Shown here piece by piece: positions 44,174 to 53,414 of a stretch of 64,000 bases of DNA. The DNA comes from an uncultured Eubacteriaceae bacterium (GTDB lineage Bacteria > Bacillota > Clostridia > Lachnospirales > CAG-274): positions 41,552-105,551 of the forward strand of contig CAMTZM010000006.1 in assembly GCA_947086655.1 (NCBI GenBank), read 5' to 3'. The position numbers and the translations under genes were made by a program. The notes beneath the pieces were generated by a model that ran no database searches, had not been told where the DNA came from, and saw only the letters and a list, made by a program, of their open reading frames with translations. Numbering within the stretch: the stretch's first letter is position 1; each line of letters begins with the position of its first letter.

Positions 44174-46624
44174 ATGCTTAATGTGAGCAGAGAACAACTT
44201 AAAGAGAGACTTCTTGAAAATGTAAAAATGTTGTCAAGAAAAACTATTGAAACAGCTTCTACAGAACAAATTTATGAAGCGCTTGTTTTTACAATCAGGT
44301 CTATTGTTACTGATAAATGGATTGCAACACGTGCAGCATATCAAAAAGAAGACGTTAAAGTTATTTATTATCTGTCAATGGAATTTTTGATGGGAAGGTT
44401 TTTAGGAAATGCTATTTTAAATATGTCTTTATATGATAATGTTAAATCTGTACTTGATGAACTTAATATTGATTATAACCTTCTTGAAGACGCTGAAAGA
44501 GACCCAGGCTTAGGAAATGGGGGACTTGGAAGACTTGCTGCGTGTTTTCTTGATTCTCTTTCAACACTTGAGTATCCGGCATATGGCTGTGGTATAAGAT
44601 ATCATTATGGTATTTTTGAGCAAAAAATTGAAAATGGACATCAAGTTGAAAAGCCGGATAACTGGCTTGAAAAGGGCGATATGTGGGGAGTTAGAAAACA
44701 AGAGTACTCATGTGAGGTTAAGTTTGGAGGAAATGTAAGCGCTGTAAAAAAGGCAGATGGAACATATGGATATGTTCAGGAAAATTATCAGTCAGTAGTT
44801 GCTGTTCCTTATGATTATCCTGTTGTTGGATATAATAATAATACGGTTAATACTTTAAGGCTTTGGCAGGCAGAGGCTAAAAACAAATTTGACTTAAAAT
44901 CGTTTAATGAAGGAAATTATGCGAAAGCAGTTGAGGAAAACAATCTTGCTGAAATACTTTCAGAGGTTTTATATCCGGCTGATGAACATTATCAGGGAAA
45001 AGAACTTAGACTTAAACAGCAATATTTCTTTATTTCTGCTACTCTTCAAAGAGTTATTAAGAGATTTAAAGAAAAACATTCTGATTTTATGCTACTTCCG
45101 GAAAAGGTTGCTTTTCAGCTTAATGATACTCATCCAAGTGTTGCTGTTGCTGAACTTATGAGAATACTTGTTGATGAAAATGATATTCCATGGGATAAAG
45201 CATGGAAAATAACTACAAAATGTTGTGCTTATACAAATCACACTATTATGTCAGAAGCTTTAGAAAAATGGCCTATTGAACTTTTCTCAAGAGTACTTCC
45301 GAGAATTTATATGATAATTGAGGAAATTAACAGACGTTATTGTGAATTGCTTATTAATAGATTTGGAAATAATCCAGAGAAAATTACTAAAATGGCTATT
45401 TGTGCCGATGGGCAAATTCGTATGGCACATCTTGCAATTGTAGGAGGACATTCTGTAAACGGCGTTGCGGCGCTACATACGGAAATACTTAAAAATCAGG
45501 AATTAAAAGATTTTTATGATATTTATCCTGAAAAATTTAATAATAAAACAAATGGTATAACTCAAAGAAGATGGCTTGCTCATGCAAATCCAAAACTTGC
45601 GCATCTTATTACAAATACAATAGGGGATAAATGGCTTACTAATCTTGACGAACTTAAAAAGCTTGTTCCATATGCATCCGATGATGCGTTTTTAAAAGAA
45701 TTTATGGAAATAAAGCATCAAAATAAAGTATACTTAGCAGAGTATTTTAAAGAGACAAAAGGAATAGAAATTGACCCTAATTCAATTTTTGATATACAAG
45801 TAAAGAGACTTCATGAATATAAGAGACAGCTTTTGAATATACTTCATGTTTTAAGTCTTTATAATAAGCTTAAAATAAATCCGGGGCTTGACATAACTCC
45901 TCGTACATTTATTTTTGGTGCTAAATCGGCAGCAGGATATAAAAGAGCTAAGCTCATAATTAAGCTTATTAATTCTGTTGCAGACCTTATTAATTATGAT
46001 GAAAGTATTGAAGGAAAAATAAAGGTTGTTTTTGCTGAAAATTACAGAGTTTCTCTTGCGGAAAAACTTATTCCGGCTGCTGATGTAAGTGAGCAGATTT
46101 CTACTGCCGGAAAAGAAGCATCTGGTACAGGAAATATGAAATTTATGCTTAACGGAGCAATTACAATAGGCACATTAGATGGAGCCAATGTTGAGATAAA
46201 AGAAGAAGTAGGCGACGATAATATATTTATTTTTGGACTTAAATCCGAGGAAGTAGCTGAACTTTATAGCGAAAATTCTTATAATCCATGGCATATTTAT
46301 AATATGAATCAAGATGTAAGAAAGGTTATGACACAGCTTATTAATGGAGAACTTGATGATAATACAGAACTTTTCAGAGAATTATATGAAGCGCTTTTAA
46401 ATGGATATCATGGACAAAGAGCAGATGAGTATTTCATATTAAAAGATTTTGAGGATTACGCTGTAAAACAAGATGAGATTGATAAAGCTTATAAAGATAA
46501 AAAACGTTGGGCTAAAATGGCTGTTATGAATACAGCTAAAAGCGGCAAATTCTCAAGTGACAGAACAATTAAGCAATATGCTGAAGAAATATGGAAAATT
46601 AAGCCTTTAAAGGTTGAATTATAA
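44174..46624 (+). CDS. glgP: Glycogen/starch/alpha-glucan phosphorylase
   Basis: Releases glucose-1-phosphate from alpha-1,4-glucans with pyridoxal phosphate. 816 residues, normal length. Motifs: EDAERDPGLGNGGLGRLAAC (near 105-120), YGIRYHYGIFEQ, QLNDTHPSVAVAELMRIL, and the PLP-lysine region EASGTGNMKFMLNGAITIGT (near 655). Start ATG follows TATGGAGGGATT. It stands alone between a hairpin repeat and two terminators; malQ, its metabolic partner, is 13 kb away at 59257. Confidence 0.97.
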   Translation: MLNVSREQLKERLLENVKMLSRKTIETASTEQIYEALVFTIRSIVTDKWIATRAAYQKEDVKVIYYLSMEFLMGRFLGNAILNMSLYDNVKSVLDELNIDYNLLEDAERDPGLGNGGLGRLAACFLDSLSTLEYPAYGCGIRYHYGIFEQKIENGHQVEKPDNWLEKGDMWGVRKQEYSCEVKFGGNVSAVKKADGTYGYVQENYQSVVAVPYDYPVVGYNNNTVNTLRLWQAEAKNKFDLKSFNEGNYAKAVEENNLAEILSEVLYPADEHYQGKELRLKQQYFFISATLQRVIKRFKEKHSDFMLLPEKVAFQLNDTHPSVAVAELMRILVDENDIPWDKAWKITTKCCAYTNHTIMSEALEKWPIELFSRVLPRIYMIIEEINRRYCELLINRFGNNPEKITKMAICADGQIRMAHLAIVGGHSVNGVAALHTEILKNQELKDFYDIYPEKFNNKTNGITQRRWLAHANPKLAHLITNTIGDKWLTNLDELKKLVPYASDDAFLKEFMEIKHQNKVYLAEYFKETKGIEIDPNSIFDIQVKRLHEYKRQLLNILHVLSLYNKLKINPGLDITPRTFIFGAKSAAGYKRAKLIIKLINSVADLINYDESIEGKIKVVFAENYRVSLAEKLIPAADVSEQISTAGKEASGTGNMKFMLNGAITIGTLDGANVEIKEEVGDDNIFIFGLKSEEVAELYSENSYNPWHIYNMNQDVRKVMTQLINGELDDNTELFRELYEALLNGYHGQRADEYFILKDFEDYAVKQDEIDKAYKDKKRWAKMAVMNTAKSGKFSSDRTIKQYAEEIWKIKPLKVEL

Positions 46625-46642
46625 TAAAAATTTGATTTTTAA

Positions 46643-46674
46643 AAAGCGTATCGTATTTTTTTGCGGTACGCTTT
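46643..46674 (+). terminator. Terminator after glgP
   Basis: AAAGCGTATCG / CGGTACGCTTT stem with one G-U pair and a T-rich loop of 10 nt, located 18 bp after the stop codon. Confidence 0.65.
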
Positions 46675-46700
46675 ATGAAAACAATTTTTTTTGATTTATT

Positions 46701-46759
46701 TTTTTAAGGCAGCGCCACATAAGTTGTTTTATTAAATTATGTGGTGTTGCCTTAAAAAA
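46701..46759. terminator. Long hairpin before the dnaD-like gene
   Basis: TTTTTAAGGCAGCGCCACAT and following AA pair with TTATGTGGTGTTGCCTTAAA and following AAA, giving about 22 bp with two G-U pairs. It could be a second terminator for glgP or an attenuator of the following gene. Confidence 0.6.
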
Positions 46760-46794
46760 GTAATTTTATATATATTTTAAAGGAGGATTTTGGT

Positions 46795-47823
46795 TTGAAA
46801 CTTATACGGAAAGAAGGTTTTGATACAACACCTGTTCCTGATTTGTTTATACAAAAATATATGACTTGTGCAACGCCTGTATTCTCTATTATATATATTT
46901 ATACTCTTAATAAGTGTATACGAGGTGAAAAAACTGATATAAAGGAAATTGCGGAAGTTTTTGATATACTTGAATCCGATGTTTTAAAAGCTTGGAAATA
47001 TTGGAATGAATGTGGAATTGTTAAATTTGATGAAGAAAATAATTCAATAGAATTTTTGGAATTTAATTATTCAGACGATGAAAAAAAAACCAAGCGCAGT
47101 AATTACATAAAAAATGATAATTTTGAAAAATCAATTATGGTTAGTGCAAAGCCTGTATATACTCCTCAAGAACTTGAAATGTGTCAGGAACAAAGTGATG
47201 AGGCAAAACGGCTTTTTTCTATGGCAGAAAAAGTTTTGGGGAGATTGCTTAATTTTAATGATATAGAAATGATTTATAGTTTTTATGATTGGCTCGGAAT
47301 GTCAGTTGAACTTATTGAGATTTTATTAAAATATTGTGTTGAAAACAATGGGGCAAGAAAAAATAAATTTATTGAGTCTGTTGCAATACAATGGTGTGAG
47401 TCAGGAATTGACACTGTTGAAAAGGCAATGGAAAGAATAAATAATAAACCGGAATATATTGAAATAATGAAATCATTTGGAATAAGGTCTGAGCTTGTTG
47501 AAAAACAAAAGGAATATATGGATAGATGGCTAAGTCAATATAAAATGCCTTTGCCTCTTATTAAGGAGGCATGTGAAAGAACTGTTTTGAAAACAGGAAA
47601 GTCTGAGTTTGGATATGCTGAAAAGATTATTTCTGATTGGTATAAAAAGGGAGTAAAGACAATCGGTGAAGTTAAAAAATATGATGATGAATATAAAAAG
47701 GGAAAAAATAAAACAGTAAATTCAAAAACATATCAAAAGTCAAATAAATTTGTTAATTATGAGCAAGGGGATTATGATTTTGACAGTCTTAACAGACTTA
47801 AAAGAGAACTTTTGGATAAGTAA
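46795..47823 (+). CDS. DnaD domain protein
   Basis: 342 residues, starting TTG after AAAGGAGG. N-terminal winged-helix-like region (FIQKYMTCATPVFSIIYIYT), then two DnaD-type domains: RLLNFNDIEMIYSFYDWLGMSVELIEILLKYC and FGIRSELVEKQKEYMDRWLS with the YAEKIISDWYKKGVKT motif. DnaD takes part in replication initiation and helicase loading in Firmicutes. The dnaI-like gene follows 106 bp later, so this is the chromosomal replication pair rather than a phage module. Confidence 0.9.
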   Translation: MKLIRKEGFDTTPVPDLFIQKYMTCATPVFSIIYIYTLNKCIRGEKTDIKEIAEVFDILESDVLKAWKYWNECGIVKFDEENNSIEFLEFNYSDDEKKTKRSNYIKNDNFEKSIMVSAKPVYTPQELEMCQEQSDEAKRLFSMAEKVLGRLLNFNDIEMIYSFYDWLGMSVELIEILLKYCVENNGARKNKFIESVAIQWCESGIDTVEKAMERINNKPEYIEIMKSFGIRSELVEKQKEYMDRWLSQYKMPLPLIKEACERTVLKTGKSEFGYAEKIISDWYKKGVKTIGEVKKYDDEYKKGKNKTVNSKTYQKSNKFVNYEQGDYDFDSLNRLKRELLDK

Positions 47824-47929
47824 TAAAAATATTTTAACTGATGTTGGAAACCGTCGGCTAATTAGTATTTAACAGGTGTGAAAAAGTTTTTATAAGTTTT
47901 GTGATAGTTTTAAAATTTATGGAGGAAGT

Positions 47930-48934
47930 ATGTCAAAATATATATATAAACAAGTAATGAGAGATTATGACAGAGATAAACTTTCAGCAAGAAAAAAATA
48001 TGAGAAACGTCTGAATGAAGTATATGATAAATGTCCGAAAGTACGTGAGTTAGATAAAAAGATAAACAAAGTTGGTATTGAAGTGGCAAGGTCTATATTA
48101 AGAGGAGACGACGATTCAAAAGGACTTGCAGAAGAATTAAAAATGATTAATAAAGCACTTGCAGAAGAAAAAAAGATAATTATGAGAAAAGCAGGGTTTA
48201 AAGAAGATTATCTTACAGATGTATATATATGCGCTAAGTGTAAAGATACAGGGTTTATTGATAATATAAAATGTGAGTGTTTTAATAAAAGATTGGCAGA
48301 AAAAGCATATGATATGTCTAATATTAAGGAAATACTGAAAACAGAAAATTTTCAGAAATTTGATTTTGATTTTTATTCCGATAAAGTTAATGTTAAAGAA
48401 GGAATTTCACCGCTTAAAAATATAAAATCTATTTATTCAAGGTGTGTAGAATTTACAGAAAGTTTTGATAAAAATTTTGCTAATCTTCTTTTGTTTGGTG
48501 GAGCCGGTCTTGGAAAAACTTTTATGTGTAATTGCATAGCTAAGGAGTTGCTTGAAAAAGGAAAAGGAGTATTTTATATTACGGCGGCTGAACTTTTTAA
48601 ATTAATTGAAAACGAAAGATTTGATAGAGATGAGAATGCAGATAAAAGCGAGATATTAAATATAATATTTGATATTGATTTATTTATACTTGACGATTTG
48701 GGAACTGAATTTCAGACTGCTCTTACAAGTTCTGAATTTTTTAATATTATAAACACAAGATTTATACATAAAAAGCCAGTTGTTATATCAACAAATTTAT
48801 CCCCTGAAAATATAGTAAACAAATATTCTGACAGAGTTGTTTCACGTTTTTACGGCAACTATGATTTTCTTTATTTTTTTGGAGATGATATACGAATATT
48901 AAAACTTACTAAGGGCAATATAATTAATAAATAA
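47930..48934 (+). CDS. DnaI/DnaC-like helicase loader ATPase
   Basis: 334 residues. N-terminal zinc-like cluster CAKCKDTGFIDNIKCECF (near 103-120), Walker A LLFGGAGLGKTFMC (near 187), Walker B LFILDDLGTEF (near 247), and sensor regions VVISTNLS and DRVVSRFYG. Its place directly after the DnaD-domain gene supports helicase loading onto the replication fork. The start follows GGAGGAAGT. Confidence 0.9.
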   Translation: MSKYIYKQVMRDYDRDKLSARKKYEKRLNEVYDKCPKVRELDKKINKVGIEVARSILRGDDDSKGLAEELKMINKALAEEKKIIMRKAGFKEDYLTDVYICAKCKDTGFIDNIKCECFNKRLAEKAYDMSNIKEILKTENFQKFDFDFYSDKVNVKEGISPLKNIKSIYSRCVEFTESFDKNFANLLLFGGAGLGKTFMCNCIAKELLEKGKGVFYITAAELFKLIENERFDRDENADKSEILNIIFDIDLFILDDLGTEFQTALTSSEFFNIINTRFIHKKPVVISTNLSPENIVNKYSDRVVSRFYGNYDFLYFFGDDIRILKLTKGNIINK

Positions 48935-48957
48935 TTTGTTCTTTCGGAGATGGTCTG

Positions 48958-49641
48958 ATGATTTTTTCAGCGGCATTAGCTCCTGTTTTAGCTGTTTTGT
49001 TTTATATTTATATAAGGGATAAATATGAGAAAGAACCTTTAATAAAGGCGCTTACATGTTTTTTTACAGGAGGATTTATTGCGTTTCCTATTATAGCGGT
49101 TGAAAGGGTATTTTCTTTTTTATCTGTATTTGATGAATCGACAGCAATAGGGGCTTTTTATACATCGTTTGTTGTTGCGTCATTTACTGAAGAAACCTTT
49201 AAACTTGCGGCTCTTTTATTTCTTGTATGGAGAAGCAAAGAATTTGATGAAAGATTTGACGGTATTGTTTATTCTGTATTTATTTCTATTGGCTTTGCTG
49301 GCTTTGAAAATTTCTCATATGTGTTTAATCCGGTTTACGGCGGTTTGACTACTGCTGTAATGAGGGCTGTTTTTTCAGTTCCGGCTCATGGGCTTTTTGG
49401 TGTTGTAATGGGATATTACTTCGCAAACGCAAAATTCAACTCTGAAAATAAGTCTATAAACAAAACAGTGACATTTTTAATTCCGTTTTTATATCATGGA
49501 ATATATGATTTTTTGCTTTTTATTGATTATACAGGCTCTGAAATAGTATTCTTTCTTTTTGTTTTGTTTTTATGGATTAACGGTTTTGTTAAAATTAAAA
49601 AACATATTTCATTATCGCCTTTTAAACTTAAACAACGCTGA
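48958..49641 (+). CDS. prsW: PrsW family intramembrane metalloprotease
   Basis: 227 residues, about eight membrane helices. Conserved motifs: FTEETFKLAALLF (Glu-Glu-x-x-Lys), FAGFENFSYV, PAHGLFGVVMGYYF and YHGIYDFLLF. PrsW in B. subtilis cleaves the anti-sigma factor RsiW; the substrate here is unknown. It starts 23 bp after the dnaI-like gene. No sigma/anti-sigma gene is nearby. Confidence 0.85.
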   Translation: MIFSAALAPVLAVLFYIYIRDKYEKEPLIKALTCFFTGGFIAFPIIAVERVFSFLSVFDESTAIGAFYTSFVVASFTEETFKLAALLFLVWRSKEFDERFDGIVYSVFISIGFAGFENFSYVFNPVYGGLTTAVMRAVFSVPAHGLFGVVMGYYFANAKFNSENKSINKTVTFLIPFLYHGIYDFLLFIDYTGSEIVFFLFVLFLWINGFVKIKKHISLSPFKLKQR

Positions 49642-49848
49642 TTAAAAAAACACTGCTGCTTTAAATTAAAAAGTGTTTCCTTTTATAAAAAGTAACATTA
49701 TCTATTGAAAATTAATGCAAAAGCATGTATAATTTTTATATATAAATAGGCAGTATTTTTTAATTCTTTATGCTGTTGAAAATGCGGAGGGTTTAATATT
49801 TTTATCAGCAATTAGGCGGTTGTGACTGCAAGTATCGGAGGAGTTTTT

Positions 49849-50304
49849 GTGATTGAGGCTGTAAGCTGCGGAGGTGTTGTGTTCTATAAAGGAAAAGTAT
49901 TATTACTTTATAAAAATCAAAATGGAAAATATATGGGCTGGGTTATGCCGAAAGGAACTGTTGAAAAAGGAGAAACTTATCAAAAAACCGCTTTAAGGGA
50001 AGTAAAAGAAGAAACGAATGTTTCTGCTGAGATTATTAAATATATCGGAAAAACTCAATATTCATTTAGGGTTAATAATGATATAATAAATAAAACAGTT
50101 CATTGGTATTTAATGAATGCCAAATCATTTAATTGCAGACCTCAGGCGGAAGAATATTTTGTTGATGTTGGTTTTTATAAACAGCATGAGGCTTATTATT
50201 TGCTAAAGTTCCATGATGAACGTCAAATAATGAGAAAAGCCTTTATTGAATATAATACAATTAAAAAGAAATATTATGGAGAAGTGGATTTTAAGAAATA
50301 TTAA
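49849..50304 (+). CDS. NUDIX hydrolase
   Basis: 151 residues with a complete Nudix box, GTVEKGETYQKTALREVKEE (residues about 43-62) followed by TNV. Hydrolyses a nucleoside-diphosphate-linked compound; the substrate cannot be told from the sequence. GTG 49849 follows GGAGGAG and is preferred to a GTG 27 bp upstream. A small membrane protein gene follows 32 bp later. Confidence 0.92.
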   Translation: MIEAVSCGGVVFYKGKVLLLYKNQNGKYMGWVMPKGTVEKGETYQKTALREVKEETNVSAEIIKYIGKTQYSFRVNNDIINKTVHWYLMNAKSFNCRPQAEEYFVDVGFYKQHEAYYLLKFHDERQIMRKAFIEYNTIKKKYYGEVDFKKY

Positions 50305-50336
50305 ATTTATTAAGACAATTAAAAGGAGATGTTGTA

Positions 50337-50630
50337 ATGAAAAATGATTACGTTATAAGTGAAATCAGGGATTCTTTAAGGAAAATTCAATGTCGTAATA
50401 AATCAAAAACTATAATATTTATTATTATGGGTATGATAGTTGTTGTACTTGCGGCAGCTTTAATTATTATGAAAGTCAAAGGCAAGTTAACTAAAGATAA
50501 ATTTGAAGATGACGATTTTGAAGACGATGAATTAGATGATTTAGAAGATTCCGATGATGATGAGATAAGAGAAGATTATTATGCGCTTGATTATGAAGAA
50601 AATGAAACAGATGAAGATGATGGAGAGTAA
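50337..50630 (+). CDS. Small single-pass membrane protein with acidic tail
   Basis: 97 residues: basic N-terminal part (RDSLRKIQCRNKSKT), one membrane helix (IIFIIMGMIVVVLAAALIIM, about 27-46) and a tail made almost wholly of Asp and Glu (about 55-97). A GGAGATG ribosome site precedes it. No family recognised. The shape suggests an anchor for a basic partner at the inner membrane face, but that is inference. Confidence 0.65.
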   Translation: MKNDYVISEIRDSLRKIQCRNKSKTIIFIIMGMIVVVLAAALIIMKVKGKLTKDKFEDDDFEDDELDDLEDSDDDEIREDYYALDYEENETDEDDGE

Positions 50631-50635
50631 TTTAA

Positions 50636-50697
50636 TCGACGGAGGAAGTCACTCACTGTTTTAAGAGGGGAGTGCTTACTCTTATAGTAAGGGGGAT
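50636..50697 (+). repeat. Dispersed intergenic repeat, partial copy E
   Basis: CGACGGAGGAAGTC..TTTTAAGAGGGGAGTGCTTACT..CTTATAGTAAG matches the first module of copy C. Its end abuts the GGGGGA ribosome site of the next gene, so the repeat forms that gene's 5' leader. Confidence 0.55.
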
Positions 50698-50702
50698 TTT
50701 TT

Positions 50703-51227
50703 ATGGCTATTAAAGTTGGAAATAGCTGGGTTTCAGAAACGGCTTACGCTTATGCTCAAAATAAAATACAGAAAAATCCAAAAATGAGTACGGATATTCT
50801 TGAGCAAGTATCAAAGGGTCATGAAGATATGAATTTTACGACAAGTAAAGTTGCGTACAAAAAGGGATTAAATAATATATCAATAGATTCAACTATATTG
50901 CAGCAAATGAGATTTAACCCAGAAAAACGGCTTGAGTATGAAGCTCTTATTTATGATTGCAGTAAAATGCAAAGTTCGCTTGAAGAACAATTTGCTTTAA
51001 AAGGCAAGAAGTTAGTTTCTCATGGATTTATTATTAGTGCAGATGGAACTTTAAGTTCATGGAGTGTATCTAAAAAAGGCGGCAAAAAACTTAGGTCGGC
51101 TTGTATATTATCTAAAACTAACAATAAAAGCTGGATTTCAAGTGTGCTTAACAGTGCATATACATCTAATGATTCATCATATTTAGAGTCTCTTTTAAAA
51201 TCAGAAGGAATAAATTTGAAAGTATAA
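50703..51227 (+). CDS. Unknown protein, 174 residues
   Basis: Begins MAIKVGNSWVSETAYAYAQN and has a central motif VSHGFIISADGTLSSWSVSK. No signal peptide or membrane segment. The N-terminal half is helical and rich in Gln and Lys, the second half Ser-rich. I do not recognise a family. It is separated by a bidirectional terminator from the AbrB-like gene. Confidence 0.6.
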   Translation: MAIKVGNSWVSETAYAYAQNKIQKNPKMSTDILEQVSKGHEDMNFTTSKVAYKKGLNNISIDSTILQQMRFNPEKRLEYEALIYDCSKMQSSLEEQFALKGKKLVSHGFIISADGTLSSWSVSKKGGKKLRSACILSKTNNKSWISSVLNSAYTSNDSSYLESLLKSEGINLKV

Positions 51228-51262
51228 ATATTATACAAATTTTATTAAATGAAAATAATAAG

Positions 51263-51301
51263 AAAGTCCGTAAGCAAAAAAATTAATGCGTTACGGACTT
51301 T
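51263..51301. terminator. Bidirectional terminator
   Basis: AAAGTCCGTAA / TTACGGACTTT with a 17-nt loop, then a run of T on the plus strand. Between convergent genes. Confidence 0.85.
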
Positions 51302-51325
51302 TTTTATAATTAAATGATAATATTT

Positions 51326-51643
51326 TTATAAATCAAGGTCTAAATCATCGTCGTCGTCGAGGGTATCAGAATCATTTTTAGCATTACTGAGTTTAAATCC
51401 GGCAAGTTCAGCCATTTCCTTAATAGAATTTTTAGATACTTTTTTCCCCTTATATTCTATAAGGTCTCTCATTTCACCGGTAAAGATATCAGCCGGTTCG
51501 TATTTTTTAAGGACAATCCTATCATTACTTGTAAATATTTCAAGGGGGTCCTTAATATTTATTCCAAGACTTTTTCTAAGTTCTACTGGAAGTACAATTC
51601 TGCCTAACTCGTCAACTTTTCTGACTATACCTGTTGATTTCAT
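51326..51643 (-). CDS. AbrB/SpoVT-like transition-state regulator
   Basis: 105 residues. N-terminal swapped-hairpin DNA-binding domain, MKSTGIVRKVDELGRIVLPV and ELRKSLGI, typical of AbrB. It is followed by a short dimer region and an unusual acidic tail (DTLDDDDDLDLDL). AbrB proteins act as dimers or tetramers at AT-rich promoters during the transition to stationary phase. Targets here unknown. GGGAGGAGGCGAT ribosome site. It is divergent from spmA, 311 bp apart. Confidence 0.88.
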   Translation of the reverse strand: MKSTGIVRKVDELGRIVLPVELRKSLGINIKDPLEIFTSNDRIVLKKYEPADIFTGEMRDLIEYKGKKVSKNSIKEMAELAGFKLSNAKNDSDTLDDDDDLDLDL

Positions 51644-51954
51644 ATATATCGCCTCCTCCCATACATATTAACATATAATTTCTTAAAAGTCAATTATTAG
51701 AACAAATTAATAAATTAACTCTAATATTGAAAAAATATGTATTAAATCCTTAGAAGCTGTCGAATATAGTCTATTATATGAATAATTATTCTATTCTATG
51801 TATACATTATATTTTTTATGATAAAAAGTTCATAAAAATTTAACAATTTAAGGTAATACTTACATTCGTTTTAAGATATTAATTATTAAGTTTTAATTAT
51901 AATTTTTGAACATATTATATAATTAAACATGTTAAATATGAAAGGATTGAAAAT
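51644..51954. other. Divergent intergenic region between the AbrB-like gene and spmA
   Basis: 311 bp, very AT-rich. CATATTAT at 51911-51918, about 37 bp before the spmA start, resembles a sigma-E -10 element, which would suit spmA, but I could not place a convincing -35. No other feature is seen. Confidence 0.4.
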
Positions 51955-52536
51955 ATGCTTAATTATTTATGGGGTGTAATGATTCTAATTGGTATAGCCG
52001 TCGCTGCTTTTACAGGAAAAATGCCTGATATAACAAATGCGGCGGTTGATTCTTCAAAAGAGGCTGTAACAACATGTATTACTATGCTTGGGATTATATC
52101 AATGTGGACTGGTTTAATGAAAATAGCAGAAGAAGCTGGATTAATTAAGGTTCTTTCAAAAAAAATGATGCCTTTTTTAAGATTTCTTTTTCCAGATATT
52201 CCCAAAAAACATAAATCGCTTGAGTACATAGCCACAAATGTAATAGCTAATATATTTGGACTTGGATGGGCGGCAACTCCTGCCGGAATTAAGGCAATGG
52301 AAGAAATGCAGAAACTTAATTTAAAAAAAGATACGGCAAGTAAATCAATGTGCATGTTTATGGTATTTAATATGTCTTCTTTACAGCTTATATGTGTAAA
52401 TTTAATTGCTTATAGGTCTCAATATAATTCTCAAAGTCCTTCTGAAATTATAGGTCCGGGTTTTTTTGCAACATTTATATCAACTTTAGCAGGTATAGCA
52501 ATTACAAAAGTTATTGAAAGGTGGTATGTAAAATGA
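51955..52536 (+). CDS. spmA: Spore maturation protein A
   Basis: 193-residue membrane protein with the nucleoside-recognition (Gate) domain. Conserved: LNYLWGVMILIGI, AVTTCITMLGIISMWTGLMK, IANIFGLGWAATPAGIKAME and FMVFNMSSLQLI. SpmA and SpmB are needed for core dehydration and heat resistance of spores. Start after AAAGGA. Its stop overlaps the spmB start (ATGA). Confidence 0.95.
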   Translation: MLNYLWGVMILIGIAVAAFTGKMPDITNAAVDSSKEAVTTCITMLGIISMWTGLMKIAEEAGLIKVLSKKMMPFLRFLFPDIPKKHKSLEYIATNVIANIFGLGWAATPAGIKAMEEMQKLNLKKDTASKSMCMFMVFNMSSLQLICVNLIAYRSQYNSQSPSEIIGPGFFATFISTLAGIAITKVIERWYVK

Positions 52537-53063
52537 GATTAATGCTACTTTTTTCTAATCTTATGGTTCCAATGATTTTTGTATTTATTATTTTATACGG
52601 ATATTCAAAAAATATTAGTATTTATGATGTATTTATTGAAGGAGCTAAGGATGGATTTAAAACTGTACTGCAAATATTGCCTACACTTATAGGTTTAATG
52701 GTTGCAGTTGGAATTTTAAGAGCGTCGGGTGCACTTGATATTTTTAGTCAGCTTGTTTCACCTTTAGCAGAACTTATAGGATTTCCTACGGAAGCAGTTC
52801 CTTTAACATTTATGAGGCTCGTTTCTTCATCAGCTTCAACGGGAATACTTCTTGATTTATTTAAAAATTATGGTCCTGATTCATTTTTAGGACGTTTTGT
52901 AAGCGTAATGATGAGCTGTACAGAAACAGTATTTTATACAATGAGCGTTTATTTTATGTCTGTAAAAGTTACAAAAACAAGATATACACTTGCCGGAGCA
53001 ATGTTTGCAAATTTTGCCGGAGTTGCTGCAAGTCTTTGGATATGTAATGTTATATGGAAATAA
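52533..53063 (+). CDS. spmB: Spore maturation protein B
   Basis: 176-residue membrane partner of SpmA: MRLMLLFSNLMVPMIFVF, then DGFKTVLQILPTLIGLMVAV, LTFMRLVSSSASTGILLD and MMSCTETVFYTM. It overlaps spmA by 4 bp, so the two are translationally coupled. The ribosome site GAAAGGTGG lies inside the spmA end. Repeat copy D follows and may act as terminator. Confidence 0.95.
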   Translation: MRLMLLFSNLMVPMIFVFIILYGYSKNISIYDVFIEGAKDGFKTVLQILPTLIGLMVAVGILRASGALDIFSQLVSPLAELIGFPTEAVPLTFMRLVSSSASTGILLDLFKNYGPDSFLGRFVSVMMSCTETVFYTMSVYFMSVKVTKTRYTLAGAMFANFAGVAASLWICNVIWK

Positions 53064-53084
53064 TTATATTTTATTATAGCGTAT

Positions 53085-53165
53085 TTTAACTGGTAGAGTA
53101 AGTGGGATTTTAATCCCATTTACTCCATTAGTTTAGTTGTCGGTTATGAGTATTTGACAATTGAA
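53085..53165 (+). repeat. Dispersed intergenic repeat, copy D
   Basis: Contains the hairpin GAGTAAGTGGGATT / AATCCCATTTACTC (53096-53109 and 53112-53125) and the module TTGTCGGTTATGAGTATTTG. Related to copies A to C; it lies just after spmB, and the hairpin could help end that transcript, though no T-run follows. Confidence 0.55.
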
Positions 53166-53244
53166 ATACGCTATAAATTTGATTAAATAATAAATATAAT
53201 TAAAAAATATTAAATAATGTATAGACGCTTTGTTATATGCGTTA

Positions 53245-53273
53245 TTGACAAGTAAAAACTAATATGATACAAT
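53245..53273 (+). promoter_or_regulatory. Candidate promoter for the flippase gene
   Basis: TTGACA (53245-53250), 17-bp spacer, TACAAT (53268-53273). The leader to the start codon is about 140 nt. Confidence 0.7.
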
Positions 53274-53414
53274 AAAAATCAGTCGAAATAACACGAAAGC
53301 TTTATAAAAAATAATATTAGACATAAACATATATTCAGTGTTTATATTTATACGCAAAAAGGAGGAAACAGCTAAGCGGCGTAAATAATAAATGCCTGAC
53401 GCTGATAATAAATA

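Noticed and set aside
46795..48934. DnaD-like and DnaI-like genes as a prophage replication module
   Set aside because: No integrase, repressor or structural genes lie near; the pair is a common chromosomal arrangement in clostridia.
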